A DNA stretch of 43,591 bases from positions 1 through 43,591 of the forward strand of contig DATHDF010000068.1 in the NCBI GenBank assembly GCA_035319185.1, given 5' to 3'. Below are positions 1 to 7,937 of this stretch, piece by piece. The notes below the pieces were generated by a model. The model did no database searches, was not told the origin of the DNA, and saw only the letters and a program-made list of their open reading frames with translations. The DNA is from Fen-1308 sp035319185. Lineage in GTDB: Bacteria > Nitrospirota > Thermodesulfovibrionia > Thermodesulfovibrionales > Dissulfurispiraceae. Position 1 is the stretch's first letter, and every line of letters starts with the position of its first letter. The position numbers and the translations under genes were made by a program.

Positions 1-45
1 ATGCATAAAGCGTGTGAATTATAGCATGACTTGCATGGTCAAAAA

Positions 46-1860
46 TTACATCTCTACCCGTGTCACTACGCCGTGCAGCTTCTGAGGGGGCAGGCGGTAG
101 AACTGGACGAAGTGCGGAGTCAGTTTCTTTATTATAGAGAAGGTCTTCCAGATTATGCTTGTAGTGCCTATATCTTCAATGCCGTAGAATATAGCTTTTT
201 CATCTATACCGGCCTCTCTCAGGATCTCTTCGACATCGAACACTTCCAGGTATCCTACCTGGATCTCAAACAACCTCAGCCCAGGCGCCGGCGAGTCCTT
301 GAACAACCCGATCGTGCCGAAAGGATCGTCTCTTACAGCTATTGAGACTATTATGTTGTCTTCATATAGTATGTTGTTTAGAAACATTGTATTGACGATA
401 TACGGCGGGACTCTTTGTATGCCGCGGGCAAAGAAAAGAGCCGTACCCTTTATCCTGGTCATGCTTTTATATGCCTGATCGAACCTTTGCAGAAACTCAC
501 CCTTGTCCATAGGCTGCATGGTTCTGTAAAGTTTTTTCTGGCCGCGGGTGTAAAGCAGGATAACGCATAACGGTATAGAGGCAATAATAAGAGACCAGTA
601 GCCGCCATGGGGTATTTTATATATATTTGCCAGCAGGTAAGCCACATCCACAAACGTAACCAGGGCCGATACCATCGCGAGGAGCTGTTTCTTTTTCAGG
701 GCGAATATCCATGTCATCATTATTCCAGTAAGGGTCATGGTGCCGGTGACGGCCAAGCCGTACGCTGCGGCCAGGCGGCTCGATTCCCTGAAGGTATGCA
801 TGATGTACAAAACCGCGATAAGCAGAAACCAGTTTACAAAACCGATGTATATCTGCGATCGCATATCTTCCGATGTGTAATCGACCTTAAAGAGGGGCAT
901 CACATGGGTGGTCATCCCCTGATAAACGATGGAAAACATGCCGCTGATCATTGCCTGAGAAGCTATGACGGTAGCCGTGATGCTGAGGATCAGAAATGGG
1001 ACATAGAGCATCTGGGCCTCGCTGAAAATCATCTCGAAGAGAACATTTTTTGCATTGGGATGGCTGATCAGGAAAGCGCCTTGCCCAAGATAATTCAGTA
1101 CCAGGGCGATGAATACAAAGAACCATGCCCTTGTGATCGGTATGCGCCCAAGATGTCCCATGTCTGCATAAAGTGCCTCACCGCCGGTCGCGCAGAGTAT
1201 TACCTCTGATAAGACAAAAAAACCGGCTATCCCATTTTCATGAAGAAAGTTGAGCGCATAATATGGGTTCAGCGATTTTAACACTGATGGACACTGGGCT
1301 ATTTCGACGAGTCCTGAAATTGTGAGTGTGGCAAACCATACTATCATGATGGGACCGAAGGCGAAAGAGACCTTTCCAGTTCCTTTGCGTTGAAAAGAGA
1401 AAAGCATTATGGCTATGATCCCCGCGATTATTATCAATGTATCCTGGCTTGTGGATTCGAGACCTGGAATTAGCAGCATACCTTCAACTGCGCTGAGTAT
1501 ACTTATGGCCGGGGTTATCACGCCGTCGCCGATGAGGAGGGATATTCCGATAAAGGACAAAAAAGTGATAAAGACGACTTTCCTGCCGGACTTGAGCATG
1601 GGCACCAGCAATTCCCTCAGGACGATGGTACCGCCTTCGCCCTTTCTTGCCAGGCTCATTGCCAGCCAGGCATATTCGACAGTCACTAATATCACAAGGG
1701 TCCATACTATGAGGGAAAGTACGCCGAGGACATGCGCTTCAGTCGGCTTCGTCAGAAGAATTACTACTGTGAGTGTATATATCGGGCTGGTGCCTATGTC
1801 TCCGAAAACAAGGCCGAGAGATTTGATTATCCCTGTAATGGGCGATTCTTTAGCAATCAT
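46..1860 (-). CDS. kup: KUP-family potassium uptake transporter
   Basis: The 604-residue protein has the KUP/HAK/KT layout: about 430 N-terminal residues of closely spaced hydrophobic membrane segments, then a soluble C-terminal domain of about 170 residues. The family signature GDIGTSPIY lies at residues 20-28. KUP proteins are proton-coupled K+ importers of the inner membrane. The ATG at 1860 is preceded about 12 bases upstream by GGAAGG, which sits at the 3' edge of a c-di-AMP riboswitch. Expression is therefore probably turned down when c-di-AMP (high K+) is abundant, a known role of this ligand. The gene ends close to the window start and nothing else lies beyond it. Identification is secure; ion specificity is from family knowledge. 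Confidence 0.95.
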   Translation of the reverse strand: MIAKESPITGIIKSLGLVFGDIGTSPIYTLTVVILLTKPTEAHVLGVLSLIVWTLVILVTVEYAWLAMSLARKGEGGTIVLRELLVPMLKSGRKVVFITFLSFIGISLLIGDGVITPAISILSAVEGMLLIPGLESTSQDTLIIIAGIIAIMLFSFQRKGTGKVSFAFGPIMIVWFATLTISGLVEIAQCPSVLKSLNPYYALNFLHENGIAGFFVLSEVILCATGGEALYADMGHLGRIPITRAWFFVFIALVLNYLGQGAFLISHPNAKNVLFEMIFSEAQMLYVPFLILSITATVIASQAMISGMFSIVYQGMTTHVMPLFKVDYTSEDMRSQIYIGFVNWFLLIAVLYIMHTFRESSRLAAAYGLAVTGTMTLTGIMMTWIFALKKKQLLAMVSALVTFVDVAYLLANIYKIPHGGYWSLIIASIPLCVILLYTRGQKKLYRTMQPMDKGEFLQRFDQAYKSMTRIKGTALFFARGIQRVPPYIVNTMFLNNILYEDNIIVSIAVRDDPFGTIGLFKDSPAPGLRLFEIQVGYLEVFDVEEILREAGIDEKAIFYGIEDIGTTSIIWKTFSIIKKLTPHFVQFYRLPPQKLHGVVTRVEM

Positions 1861-1877
1861 GCTTGTCGTACACCTTC

Positions 1878-1988
1878 CAATCGCCTACGGGGTTAGCTGC
1901 CGGGCTCGGGCCTGGAAGTGCCCTATCCCCTTGAGGAATTCGCCCCAAAAAATCGGGTTCCCCGCATCCATATGGATTTCGGCTGCTT
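1878..1988 (-). promoter_or_regulatory. c-di-AMP riboswitch (ydaO/yuaA type)
   Basis: On the minus strand the kup leader carries the ydaO/yuaA conserved blocks in order: GCCGAAAUCC near the 5' end, GCGGGGAACCC, a U-run then GGGGCGAAUU, AUAGGGCAC, CCCGAGCCCGGCAGCUAAC, and CCCGUAGGCG. These match the c-di-AMP aptamer by eye along its whole length. The 3' end runs directly into the GGAAGG ribosome binding site of kup. That suggests control of translation, although I see no clear separate terminator hairpin between aptamer and gene. The predicted transcription start (about 1996) leaves only a few bases ahead of the aptamer, as expected for a riboswitch leader. Confidence 0.9.
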
Positions 1989-2002
1989 TGATCGTTGATT
2001 CT

Positions 2003-2031
2003 ATCTTAAGATCACCTGAAACTATTGTCAA
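2003..2031 (-). promoter_or_regulatory. sigma-70 promoter for kup riboswitch transcript
   Basis: Reading the minus strand, TTGACA (2031-2026) is followed after exactly 17 bases by TAAGAT (2008-2003). The predicted start is near 1996, just upstream of the riboswitch. The -35 is perfect, the -10 has four of six consensus bases including all of T, A and final T, and the position fits the leader. Confidence 0.7.
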
Positions 2032-2058
2032 TGTTCACGTTGGCCGGTCTTTATCCGC

Positions 2059-2092
2059 AAAAAAAAGCCCCCTTCAATTCGGAGGCCTTTTG
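2059..2092 (-). terminator. Rho-independent terminator of cold-shock gene
   Basis: On the minus strand an imperfect GC-rich hairpin (AAAAGGCCTCC, 8-base loop, GGGGGCTTTT) is followed by a run of eight T. It lies about 18 bases after the cold-shock stop codon and before the kup promoter, so it separates the two transcripts. Confidence 0.75.
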
Positions 2093-2109
2093 AGTGTATG
2101 GTCAGATTG

Positions 2110-2310
2110 CTATTGCTTTGCGACGTTTATAGCCTTTGGACCTTTCGGGCCCTGCTCCACATCAAAGGTTACCTTATCTCCCTCGGCCAAAGATTTGAAC
2201 CCGTTTCCGACTATAGCAGAATAGTGTACAAATACATCGCCTCCGTCTTCGCTTGTGATGAACCCAAACCCCTTGGATTCATTGAACCACTTTACTGTGC
2301 CTTGAGCCAT
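2110..2310 (-). CDS. Cold-shock protein (CspA family)
   Basis: This 66-residue single cold-shock domain has both RNA-binding motifs: KGFGFI at residues 13-18 and DVFVHYSAI at 25-33. Its length is normal for the family. CspA-type proteins bind single-stranded RNA or DNA and melt secondary structure. A very strong Shine-Dalgarno AAGGAGG lies just upstream of the ATG. The leader holds a 16-bp palindrome, and a terminator follows the gene, so it is probably a single-gene transcript. The paralogue cannot be named from sequence alone. Confidence 0.95.
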   Translation of the reverse strand: MAQGTVKWFNESKGFGFITSEDGGDVFVHYSAIVGNGFKSLAEGDKVTFDVEQGPKGPKAINVAKQ

Positions 2311-2337
2311 TGCTTTACTGCCTCCTTGCTGTGAATT

Positions 2338-2353
2338 GAGATCTTATGATCTC
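2338..2353. other. Palindrome in cold-shock leader
   Basis: GAGATC-TTAT-GATCTC is a perfect 6-bp inverted repeat about 30 bases upstream of the cold-shock start. It could be an operator or an mRNA leader hairpin; the sequence does not decide. Confidence 0.35.
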
Positions 2354-2354
2354 A

Positions 2355-2392
2355 GAACAATAAAAGCCACAAAGTTAAAAGTCTTTGTGGCT
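2355..2392 (-). terminator. Rho-independent terminator of serS
   Basis: A perfect 10-bp stem, AGCCACAAAG (2365-2374) with CTTTGTGGCT (2383-2392), and an 8-base loop is followed on the minus strand by TTTTATTGTT. It lies about 70 bases beyond the serS stop. Confidence 0.85.
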
Positions 2393-2459
2393 CCATGCGT
2401 ACAAACACTTCTAATTTCAGATTCGAGTATAGCACGAAAATGTCGATAATGCAAATGAA

Positions 2460-3725
2460 TTATCTGATCACTTCCATTCCCATATACGGTACCAAAACTT
2501 CAGGCACAACGACCGTCCCGTCTTTCTGCTGGTAATTCTCCAGAATGGCCACCAGCGTTCTCCCGATAGCCAGTCCCGATCCGTTGAGCGTATGCACGAA
2601 CTCGGTCCCCTTTTTGCCTTCCCGCTTGAACCTGATGTTTGCCCTGCGGGCCTGGAAATCTTCAAAGTTCGAGCACGAGGATATCTCGCGATACCGGTTC
2701 TGCCCGGGCAGCCAGACCTCGATGTCGTAGGTCTTGGCGGACGAAAACCCCATATCTCCGGTGCATAGCACAATCACTCGGTACGGCAGCCCAAGTTTCT
2801 GAAGGATATCTTCCGCATCAGAAGTCAGCTTTTCAAGCTCGGCATAAGAACCTTCCGGAGTTGAAAACTTTACCAGCTCAACCTTATTGAACTGGTGCTG
2901 CCGGATCAAACCCCTGACATCCTTGCCATACGAGCCGGCCTCCCGTCTGAAACATGGGGTGTATGCAGTGTAGTAAAGCGGAAGCTGGTCCTCGCGCAGG
3001 ATATCGCCTCTGTGGATATTTGTCACCGGCACTTCGGCAGTCGGGATCAGATAGAATTCTGGGTCAGCGATCCTGAAGAGCTCCATCTCGAACTTGGGGA
3101 GCTGGCCGGTCCCGGTCATGCTTTCGCGGTTTACGAGAAGCGGAGGGAATATCTCTGTATAGCCCTTCGCCGTATTGGTGTCGAGCATAAAATTCATCAG
3201 CGCCCTTTCCAGCCTGGCACCCGCACCCTTCATTAAAGAGAAACGCGCTCCGGCTATTTTCGCGCCGGTTTCGAAATCTATGATCCCCAGCACCTCTGCT
3301 ACGTCCCAATGATTCAGCGCCTGGAAGTCGAATTGACGCGGTGTCCCCCATTTTCGAACCTCGACATTTTCATTTTCGTCCTTCCCGACCGGCACAGAGT
3401 GGTTGGGTATGTTCGGTATGGTGAGTAAAAAGAGATTTGTTTTTTCCTCTATACTTTTGAGTACCTCGTCGATTTCCTTTATCCTGTCGGCAACGCCTTT
3501 CATTTCCTTCACCAGGTGATCGGCGTCTTTCCTCTCGCGTTTTAGCTTGCCGATCGCCTCGGAGACCACGTTTCTTTTATTTCGAAGCTCCTCAGATTCT
3601 CTGAGAAGCTTCAATCGCTCTGCTTCGAGCCCGAGGAATTCTGTAAGGTCTATGTCCGCGTTTCTTTTTTCAAGAGCGCTTTTTATGACATCGATGTTCT
3701 CTCTGACAAAACGGGCATCAAGCAT
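2460..3725 (-). CDS. serS: Seryl-tRNA synthetase
   Basis: The 421-residue protein has normal SerRS length and architecture. The N-terminal coiled-coil arm (about residues 30-100, rich in K, E and R) binds the long variable arm of tRNA-Ser. The class II catalytic core carries the motif 2 stretch CFRREAGSYGKDVRGLIRQHQF and the motif 3 stretch GSGLAIGRTLVAILENYQ. It charges tRNA-Ser, and also tRNA-Sec, the first step toward selenocysteine that two other genes here appear to need. The ATG at 3725 gives the canonical start MLDARFVREN. A terminator follows. Confidence 0.98.
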   Translation of the reverse strand: MLDARFVRENIDVIKSALEKRNADIDLTEFLGLEAERLKLLRESEELRNKRNVVSEAIGKLKRERKDADHLVKEMKGVADRIKEIDEVLKSIEEKTNLFLLTIPNIPNHSVPVGKDENENVEVRKWGTPRQFDFQALNHWDVAEVLGIIDFETGAKIAGARFSLMKGAGARLERALMNFMLDTNTAKGYTEIFPPLLVNRESMTGTGQLPKFEMELFRIADPEFYLIPTAEVPVTNIHRGDILREDQLPLYYTAYTPCFRREAGSYGKDVRGLIRQHQFNKVELVKFSTPEGSYAELEKLTSDAEDILQKLGLPYRVIVLCTGDMGFSSAKTYDIEVWLPGQNRYREISSCSNFEDFQARRANIRFKREGKKGTEFVHTLNGSGLAIGRTLVAILENYQQKDGTVVVPEVLVPYMGMEVIR

Positions 3726-3807
3726 AAAACCTCCAAAAGTTTAGGGACAATAAGGATTGAGAAGTCTAAATTATTAATCCGTTTATTCCGATATAATAAG
3801 AGTAGAT

Positions 3808-5070
3808 ATGATTAATTTCAAGATTTCAGGCCTCTCCGAGGGGCTTATCACTGTTACAAAGCCTGTCGGCAAGCCGATTCCGCTAAATATCGGAGAGATC
3901 GTCAAGGGCGAAGTCACGGACCTTCTTTCGACAGGCGGGGTAACCCTCAGGATCAAGGGAGGTTTCATCACTGCAAAGACCGATATCCCCCTGCAAAAAG
4001 ATACGCAAGTCATGCTGAAGGTGATCGGCACGACTTCGTCTCCTGGCGAATTGAAGCTTCAGTTCATGGGTTTGGCCGAAAAAGAGGAGTCGCCGCCGCT
4101 ACAGCCCAAAGGGGAAACGTTGAGCAAGTTTATCCAGGATATTTCGGCTGCAGGCTCCGAAATGCCTCTCGCGCTGGAGAAGATTGAGAACCTGCTGAAG
4201 TCTTTGCCTTCCGATGTGGCAAGTATCCCGAAGGATATCAGGATTCAGCTGCAGGAAATGTTGCAGCAAAGCCTGAAGGCAACCGGCCAGGACATACAGT
4301 CGCGGCTTGGCCAGCTGCTGAATGCGCTTCCTGACGGGCTTAAAAGCCAGGCGATCATAAAGGACCTCAACCTTGAAGTCTCCGCAAGCATCAATAAGCT
4401 GCTGACGGAGAGCCCGAGCGACAGCCTGAAGAGTTTGCTCAGGGATACGGGAGTCGCTCTTGAATCAAAACTCAAGGCCGTTGCAGAGTTGCTTCAGGCA
4501 AAGGTCTCTGCAGAAGGTCAGGCTAAGGGGCCGCAGGAAGCTGATCGGGCCGCTATCGGGAACGATCTCAAGGCGAACCTGCTCAGGCTGAGAGAGGCCC
4601 TTTCAAACGCTAATCCGGGCGATGCCTCTGTGAAGACTGCTACTACGGCCGTCGACGGTATGCTTCGCGATATCGAAACCTATCAGCTCCTCTCGCGGAC
4701 GACCCAATCTTTCTACACCTTTCTTCCGGTAAGCTGGCAGGAACTCAGGGACGGCGGGATAGCCTTCTCGCAGAACAGCGTGGCAGGCAAGGATAAATCC
4801 TTCTTATGCCGGCTTAATCTCGATCTCGAGGATTACGGCAAGCTTGCAATTATGGTGCTCTCCCATAACAGCGAATTCATCGTCTCGTTCAGGCCTGAAA
4901 GTGATGGATTCAAATCGATGCTCTCCTCCAATATTGGCAGCCTCGATGAACAGTTTGCGGGGAAAGGCCTCAGCCTGAAGGCGGTGAGGGTGCTTGACAA
5001 GAATGACACATCTCTCGAACAGCTGGAAGCTCTGGGGCCGTTCGAGAGCATTGTGAGCATTAAGGCGTAG
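3808..5070 (+). CDS. FliK-like flagellar hook-length control protein
   Basis: The 420-residue protein has a beta-rich N-terminus, a long low-complexity middle rich in Leu, Lys, Ser and Gln, and a compact C-terminal domain (about residues 300-420). The C-terminal portion resembles the FliK/Flg-hook domain that senses hook length and switches export specificity. It is followed two bases later by a stand-alone FlhB-tail gene, the export-switch partner, which supports the call. No other flagellar gene is present. The family match is remote, so the protein could be a secretion-associated homologue rather than true FliK. Confidence 0.65.
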   Translation: MINFKISGLSEGLITVTKPVGKPIPLNIGEIVKGEVTDLLSTGGVTLRIKGGFITAKTDIPLQKDTQVMLKVIGTTSSPGELKLQFMGLAEKEESPPLQPKGETLSKFIQDISAAGSEMPLALEKIENLLKSLPSDVASIPKDIRIQLQEMLQQSLKATGQDIQSRLGQLLNALPDGLKSQAIIKDLNLEVSASINKLLTESPSDSLKSLLRDTGVALESKLKAVAELLQAKVSAEGQAKGPQEADRAAIGNDLKANLLRLREALSNANPGDASVKTATTAVDGMLRDIETYQLLSRTTQSFYTFLPVSWQELRDGGIAFSQNSVAGKDKSFLCRLNLDLEDYGKLAIMVLSHNSEFIVSFRPESDGFKSMLSSNIGSLDEQFAGKGLSLKAVRVLDKNDTSLEQLEALGPFESIVSIKA

Positions 5071-5072
5071 AA

Positions 5073-5336
5073 ATGGATAAACGGAAAAAGGCAGCTGCCC
5101 TCAAGTATAAGCCACAGGAAAATGCGGCCCCGAAGGTCGTGGCAAAAGGCAGCGGCTGGCTTGCCGACAAAATACTCGAAGTGGCGAAGGAGAACAAAGT
5201 CCCGCTTAAACAGGACACTCAGCTTGTAGAGGTTCTGTCTGCCATCGATCTTAACCGCGAGATCCCGCCGGAACTTTATAAGGCCGTCGCCGAGATTCTG
5301 GCATTTGTGTACAAGATGACAAAGAAAACAGTTTGA
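5073..5336 (+). CDS. FlhB C-terminal domain-like protein (FlhB2/EscU-type)
   Basis: The 87-residue protein resembles the cytoplasmic tail of FlhB/YscU export-switch proteins: KAAALKYKP near the start, then VVAKGSGWLADKILEVAKENKVPLKQD and IPPELYKAVAEILAFVY. It begins after the usual NPTH cleavage point and has no membrane part. Such stand-alone FlhB tails are known beside FliK-like genes. It starts two bases after the preceding stop, so the two genes are almost certainly co-transcribed and probably translationally coupled. Confidence 0.85.
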   Translation: MDKRKKAAALKYKPQENAAPKVVAKGSGWLADKILEVAKENKVPLKQDTQLVEVLSAIDLNREIPPELYKAVAEILAFVYKMTKKTV

Positions 5337-5431
5337 GCTCAACCCTGTAAGCCCGGAACTATCTGATTTTTCGTTGCGACTTCGGCTGTAAATGTAGCCT
5401 GAAAACTGCTACTTCATCTATACTAACTGTT

Positions 5432-6694
5432 ATGGCACTTTTCGGCGAACTTTTCCTCAGCGAGATCATCAAAAAACCGGTTTTCGATCCAAAAGGGGAG
5501 ATTATCGGCCGCGTGAAGGACGTTATCGTCGTAAAGGGAGACCCGCTTCCGGAAATAGCTGCGGTCATCGTTCACCGTAAAGGCCAGCAGCATATCATCA
5601 AATGGGCCGCCATAAACATATTCAACAAAAGGATCATATCGAGCTTTCTGTACGCCGATTCACTCCAGTCTTACGAATATCCCGGGGAGGACCTTCTTGC
5701 TGTGCGGGATATTCTCGACAAGCAGATCGTGGATGCAAACGGGGCAAAGGTCGTGCGTGTCAACGACATCAAGCTCGAGGGCTATAACGGCAGCGCCGTG
5801 CTCATCGCAGTGGATGTCGGGATGAGAGGAATACTTCGGCGGCTTGGCGCCGAGCATAGCAGCGACGAAGTGCTGCGGTTTTTCAAGACGCGGCTTTCGT
5901 ACAACCTGATCAGCTGGAACTACATGCAGCCGTTGAGTCCAGAGCTTAAATCCATAGCCCTGACCGTGCCGCGGCAGATGCTCTCGGACCTGCATCCCGC
6001 CGACATAGCAGACCTCATCAGCCAGGTCTCCAGAGAAGAGGGCGCGCATCTCTTCAAAGATCTTGATATTGAGACGGCTGCCGAAGCCCTGTCTGAGCTT
6101 ATGCCTGAAAGACAGGCTGAGATCATCAGCTCCATCGACACTGAACAGGCCGCAGATATCATCGAAGAGATGCAGCCCGACGAGGCAGCTGACGTACTCA
6201 GCGACCTGCCGACTGAGAAAGCGAAGGAAATACTGGAGCATATCGACAAGGAAGAGGCTGAGGACATCCAGGAACTTCTTGGCCACGAGGAAGGCACGGC
6301 GGGCGGACTTATGACCAATGTCTTTATCGCATATCCGCCTCAAATGACCGTTTCGGAGGCGATAGAGCGATTTAAAAAGGACGCCGAAGAAATTGAGTCA
6401 GTCTATTACATCTATGTAATGGACGAAAATGAAAAACTGGTCGGGGTAGCATCTCTGAGGGATATTATAATGGCCGATCCCAATGCAGCGCTCGCGGAAG
6501 TTATGGAAACCAAGCTGAAGTCGGTCACTCCGGAGACTGACGACAGGGTTGTTGCCGAACTAATATCCAAGTATAATCTGGTGGCCCTGCCGGTTGTCGA
6601 TGCCGAGAATGTGCTTTTGGGCATTGTAAGCGTTGATGATGTGATCGATATAATCCTGCCGCCATCGGCAAAGAGAGGGAGGCGGAAGGTATGA
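5432..6694 (+). CDS. Soluble MgtE-like protein with PRC-barrel and CBS domains
   Basis: The 420-residue protein has three parts: a PRC-barrel-like N-terminus (about 1-150), an MgtE N-domain of repeated acidic helices (about 180-290, for example DIIEEMQPDEAADVLSDLP), and two CBS domains (about 290-410). In MgtE these cytosolic domains sense Mg2+ and gate a C-terminal membrane pore. Here the protein ends after the CBS pair with no membrane segment. The next gene overlaps by 4 bases (ATGA) and encodes an Nramp-related transporter. I infer this protein is the Mg-sensing regulatory subunit of that transporter. Confidence 0.85.
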   Translation: MALFGELFLSEIIKKPVFDPKGEIIGRVKDVIVVKGDPLPEIAAVIVHRKGQQHIIKWAAINIFNKRIISSFLYADSLQSYEYPGEDLLAVRDILDKQIVDANGAKVVRVNDIKLEGYNGSAVLIAVDVGMRGILRRLGAEHSSDEVLRFFKTRLSYNLISWNYMQPLSPELKSIALTVPRQMLSDLHPADIADLISQVSREEGAHLFKDLDIETAAEALSELMPERQAEIISSIDTEQAADIIEEMQPDEAADVLSDLPTEKAKEILEHIDKEEAEDIQELLGHEEGTAGGLMTNVFIAYPPQMTVSEAIERFKKDAEEIESVYYIYVMDENEKLVGVASLRDIIMADPNAALAEVMETKLKSVTPETDDRVVAELISKYNLVALPVVDAENVLLGIVSVDDVIDIILPPSAKRGRRKV

Positions 6695-7923
6695 GCCGCT
6701 GGAAGAGCTTCCTTCTTTTTCTGACCGTAATGGGGCCGGGCATTATCACCGCCAATATCGACAACGACGCCAGCGGCATCACTACATATTCGGTGGCCGG
6801 CGCGCGTTTCGGTTACGACCTGCTCTGGACGCTGATACCGACTACCGTTGCGCTTGTCGTTATCCAGGAAATGGTCGGTCGCATGGGCGTGGTTACAGGC
6901 AAGGGCCTGGCCGATCTCATCCGCGAAAATTACGGCGTGAAAGCGGCGTTCTTCATGATGCTGGGGCTGTTCATCGCCAATTTCGGCAACACTGTAGCAG
7001 ACTTTGCAGGCTGGGCTGCGAGCATGGAGATCCTCGGCCTGAGCAAATATATCATGGTTCCACTTGGCGCATTCGCTATATGGATGCTCGTTGCCAAGGG
7101 AAGTTACAGGTTTGTTGAGAACGTACTGCTCTTTGCATGCCTGATCTTTATCGGCTACATCATATCGGGGTTCATGGCGAGACCCGACTGGGCGACAGTA
7201 GCCAAGAGCACGTTTATCCCGCGCCTGCAATGGAACTCCGAATACATCTATCTGAGCATAGGCATCATCGGCACGACCATAACCCCGTGGATGCAATTCT
7301 ATCTTCAATCGTCAATTGCCGAAAAGGGGATAAAAAAGGAGGATTACAAGGCATCCAGGCTGGATGTAATCATCGGCTGCTCGATCACTGACATTATCAG
7401 CTTTTTTATTATAGTGACATGCGCGACTATCCTCTTTCCTAACGGGATAAGGGTCAACGAGGCCTCCGAAGCAGCCTTGGCGCTGAAGCCTTTCGCAGGG
7501 GATTACGCATCCCTTTTGTTTGCTATCTCGCTTGCAAACGCGTCGATACTTGGCGCGATCATAGTGCCTCTTGCCACGGCCTATTACATCTGTGAGGCCA
7601 TGGGATGGGAGGCCGGAGTCAACAAGTCTTTCAGGGAGGCCCCGCAGTTCATGGGTATCTACACTATGATGATAGCTGCCGGCGCTATTGTGGTGCTGAT
7701 CCCCGGCGCTCCCCTCGTCTTTTTGATGGTGCTTTCGGCTGTGGTAAATGGCCTGATGCTGCCGTTCGTCCTTATATTCGTCATCATGCTTATCAACAAT
7801 GCCAAGATCATGGGAGAGTACGTGAACTCCAGGGGCTACAATGCTATATCCTGGGCGACGGTGGTGACGGTCGCGGCGCTGACCGTTCTTTTCGTCTTTT
7901 CTACTATTTTCCCGGTTACATAA
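6691..7923 (+). CDS. Nramp-family divalent cation transporter, probable NRMT-like Mg2+ transporter
   Basis: The 410-residue membrane protein has about 11 hydrophobic segments and Nramp fold signatures. In TM1 the canonical metal site DPGN is replaced by DASG within IDNDASG, so the Asp is kept and the Asn lost. In TM6 the canonical Met-Pro-His is replaced by TPW within TTITPWMQFY, so the soft-metal-binding Met is lost. These are the changes expected in Nramp-related Mg2+ transporters that do not select for Mn or Fe. Overlap with an MgtE-like sensor gene supports Mg2+ as substrate. The start ATG is translationally coupled to the upstream stop. Confidence 0.85.
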   Translation: MSRWKSFLLFLTVMGPGIITANIDNDASGITTYSVAGARFGYDLLWTLIPTTVALVVIQEMVGRMGVVTGKGLADLIRENYGVKAAFFMMLGLFIANFGNTVADFAGWAASMEILGLSKYIMVPLGAFAIWMLVAKGSYRFVENVLLFACLIFIGYIISGFMARPDWATVAKSTFIPRLQWNSEYIYLSIGIIGTTITPWMQFYLQSSIAEKGIKKEDYKASRLDVIIGCSITDIISFFIIVTCATILFPNGIRVNEASEAALALKPFAGDYASLLFAISLANASILGAIIVPLATAYYICEAMGWEAGVNKSFREAPQFMGIYTMMIAAGAIVVLIPGAPLVFLMVLSAVVNGLMLPFVLIFVIMLINNAKIMGEYVNSRGYNAISWATVVTVAALTVLFVFSTIFPVT

Positions 7924-7937
7924 GGGAGGGGCCGCAA

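Noticed and set aside
31..345. Plus-strand frame over the start of the window
   Set aside because: It is antisense to the conserved C-terminus of kup and has no family features or ribosome binding site.
607..1209. 200-codon plus-strand frame
   Set aside because: It lies opposite the membrane domain of kup; composition (many His, Tyr, Gln) is typical of an antisense shadow.
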